This document shows positions 5,947-6,594 of a stretch of 6,594 nucleotides of DNA, one piece after another; positions within the stretch are counted from its first letter, which is position 1, and every line of letters begins with the position of its first letter. Below the pieces are notes generated by a model. It saw nothing but the letters and a program-made list of their open reading frames with translations. It did no database searches and was not told the origin of the DNA. Source of the stretch: JAGXLP01 sp042218715 (GTDB lineage Bacteria > Bipolaricaulota > Bipolaricaulia > M55B111); assembly GCA_042218715.1 (NCBI GenBank), contig JBDGQU010000186.1:1-6594 (forward strand). Reading direction: 5' to 3'. Both the position numbers and the translations under genes were made by a program.

Positions 5947-6207
5947 GTGATCAATTTGCCCGATAACACGATAGACGTTAAGGTTCCGGAACTCGGTAAA
6001 GTGGAAGAGGTTAAACTGATCGAATGGAGGGTCTCTCCCGGCGACGAAGTAACCGAGGGAACTGAAATAGCGGAAATAGAGACCATGAAATCCACGTTCT
6101 CGGTCGACGCCCCGGCTGACGGGAAAATTGAAAGTGTATTTGTGGAATCGGGAGACGAGGTAGAAATCGGCGAAGTGCTCGCTAAGATCAAGTCAAAAGC
6201 ACTTTAG
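5947..6207 (+). CDS. Free-standing lipoyl/biotinyl-domain carrier protein
   Basis: The 86-residue product is one lipoyl/biotinyl domain and nothing else. Such domains fold as a flattened beta-barrel with the modified Lys on a hairpin turn. The N-terminal half (VPELG, then EWRVSPGDEVTEGTEIAEIE) and the C-terminal half (APADGKIESVFVESGDEVEIGEVLAKI) look like the lipoyl domain of 2-oxo acid dehydrogenase E2 proteins. The acceptor is K48 in ETMKST. Lipoyl domains usually have DKA there and biotin carriers have AMKM, so Met before Lys leaves the cofactor open. It is far shorter than glycine-cleavage H protein and lacks E2 catalytic and linker regions, so it must serve separate enzyme subunits not seen here. 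The GTG start lacks a good Shine-Dalgarno site; a clear promoter and a start-proximal hairpin lie upstream. Domain call is firm; cofactor and partner are unknown. Confidence 0.85.
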   Translation: MINLPDNTIDVKVPELGKVEEVKLIEWRVSPGDEVTEGTEIAEIETMKSTFSVDAPADGKIESVFVESGDEVEIGEVLAKIKSKAL

Positions 6208-6233
6208 ACTAACAGCGTATCTAAATTAACAGT

Positions 6234-6251
6234 AATCACGCGGAGGTGATT
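6234..6251 (+). promoter_or_regulatory. Hairpin containing a perfect Shine-Dalgarno sequence without a start codon
   Basis: AATCAC (6234-6239) and GTGATT (6246-6251) form a 6-bp inverted repeat with a 6-base centre. The dyad includes GGAGGTGAT (6242-6250), a nine-base complement of the usual 16S rRNA 3' end. No ATG, GTG or TTG follows at a workable distance, and the frame after it is not a gene. It could be a ribosome-binding regulatory element, an operator, or the remains of a lost small gene. Confidence 0.35.
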
Positions 6252-6255
6252 CAAA

Positions 6256-6296
6256 AGTAGAGTTTCTTCAGTAGAGTGTTTTTTGCAAGTAGTAGT
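6256..6296 (+). repeat. Short direct repeats upstream of the BMP-family gene
   Basis: AGTAGAGT occurs at 6256-6263 and 6270-6277 (14-base period), and a related AGTAGTAGT is at 6288-6296. Spaced direct repeats of this size upstream of a transporter gene resemble binding sites for tandem regulators, but they may be chance. No good promoter hexamers are seen; TTGCAA (6283-6288) has only a poor -10 partner. Confidence 0.3.
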
Positions 6297-6331
6297 GAAG
6301 ATTTTGAATTACCTCAAGGAGGAGGGAAATT

Positions 6332-6594
6332 ATGAAGTTAAATAAAAAATTGACGATAACACTATCACTTATTCTTAGCCTCACGCTGGTGGCGGGACTC
6401 TTTGTAACTGGGTTGGCCCAGGAAGACGGAAAAACTTATCGAATTGGTCTGGTGTTCGACGTAGGTGGAAAGGGAGACAAAAGCTTTAACGACTCAGCCT
6501 ATCGGGGGTTACAGTGGGCTAAAAACGGTAGCGACGAATTTAAGGAATTTAACAAGCTTCCGATAAACTTTACTACAATAGAACCCGGTTCCGG
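6332..6594 (+). CDS. BMP/PnrA-family substrate-binding protein of a nucleoside-type ABC transporter (3' end beyond window)
   Basis: Only the first 87 codons are present. The ATG at 6332 follows an excellent Shine-Dalgarno sequence, AAGGAGGAGGG (6316-6326). Residues 1-29 are a signal peptide: Lys at 2, 5 and 6, a hydrophobic core (about 7-26), and G27-L28-A29 as a likely cleavage site before Gln30. There is no Cys lipobox, although many family members, especially in Gram-positives and spirochaetes, are lipoproteins; this suggests a soluble periplasmic protein. The mature N-terminus carries the family signature IGLVFDVGGKGDKSFND (38-54), followed by SAYRGLQWA. Characterised members (PnrA/TmpC, Med) bind purine or other nucleosides and feed an ABC permease; the ligand here is not determined. 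Permease and ATPase genes would be expected downstream, outside the window. Confidence 0.9.
   Translation, partial: MKLNKKLTITLSLILSLTLVAGLFVTGLAQEDGKTYRIGLVFDVGGKGDKSFNDSAYRGLQWAKNGSDEFKEFNKLPINFTTIEPGS

Noticed and set aside
6251..6346. Small gene after the orphan Shine-Dalgarno, open from 6251 to a TAA near 6346
   Set aside because: No ATG, GTG or TTG lies at a suitable distance after the site, and the frame overlaps the well-supported BMP start.

Overview
This is a stretch of bacterial chromosome carrying housekeeping genes. All six genes read on the + strand: yceD (DUF177 family) - ruvC - polA - [about 450 bp non-coding] - dnaA - [116 bp] - a free-standing lipoyl/biotinyl carrier protein - [124 bp] - the start of a BMP/PnrA-family periplasmic binding protein cut by the window end. 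There is no tRNA, rRNA, CRISPR array, insertion sequence or phage gene. The organism cannot be named from this alone. The proteins are rich in Asp and Glu, AGA/AGG and ATA codons are common, and base composition is moderate. The BMP protein has an ordinary cleavable signal peptide instead of a lipobox, which hints at an outer-membrane-bearing (diderm) anaerobe or candidate-phylum lineage, possibly salt-adapted. That placement is inference.

Positions 1-204 form the leader of yceD. The first three genes then behave as one translationally coupled unit. The yceD stop overlaps the ruvC GTG (GTGA), and the ruvC stop overlaps the polA ATG (ATGA). RuvC (Holliday-junction resolvase) and PolA (gap filling, primer removal, repair) both act on replication and repair intermediates, so their coupling makes sense, but the order is not the textbook one: yceD has no rpmF beside it, and ruvC has no ruvA or ruvB beside it.

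The gap between polA and dnaA (3923-4375) is the most structured non-coding DNA here. It holds a compound hairpin, a perfect 12-bp palindrome, an A/T-tract inverted repeat, four copies of a GTTACG hexamer, and a 22-nt element that recurs (19 of 22 identical) upstream of yceD. I see no consensus DnaA boxes, so an origin is not supported by eye. DnaA is complete, with an unusual Walker A motif in which the first Gly is Ser. The next gene is not dnaN.

After dnaA, a good sigma70-type promoter lies between the arms of an inverted repeat and should drive the small carrier-protein gene. A short region with an orphan Shine-Dalgarno hairpin and direct repeats precedes the BMP gene. I find no convincing new multi-gene system. 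The points most worth following are the shared 22-nt element, the polA-dnaA intergenic structures, the DnaA P-loop and the ambiguous modification site of the carrier protein.
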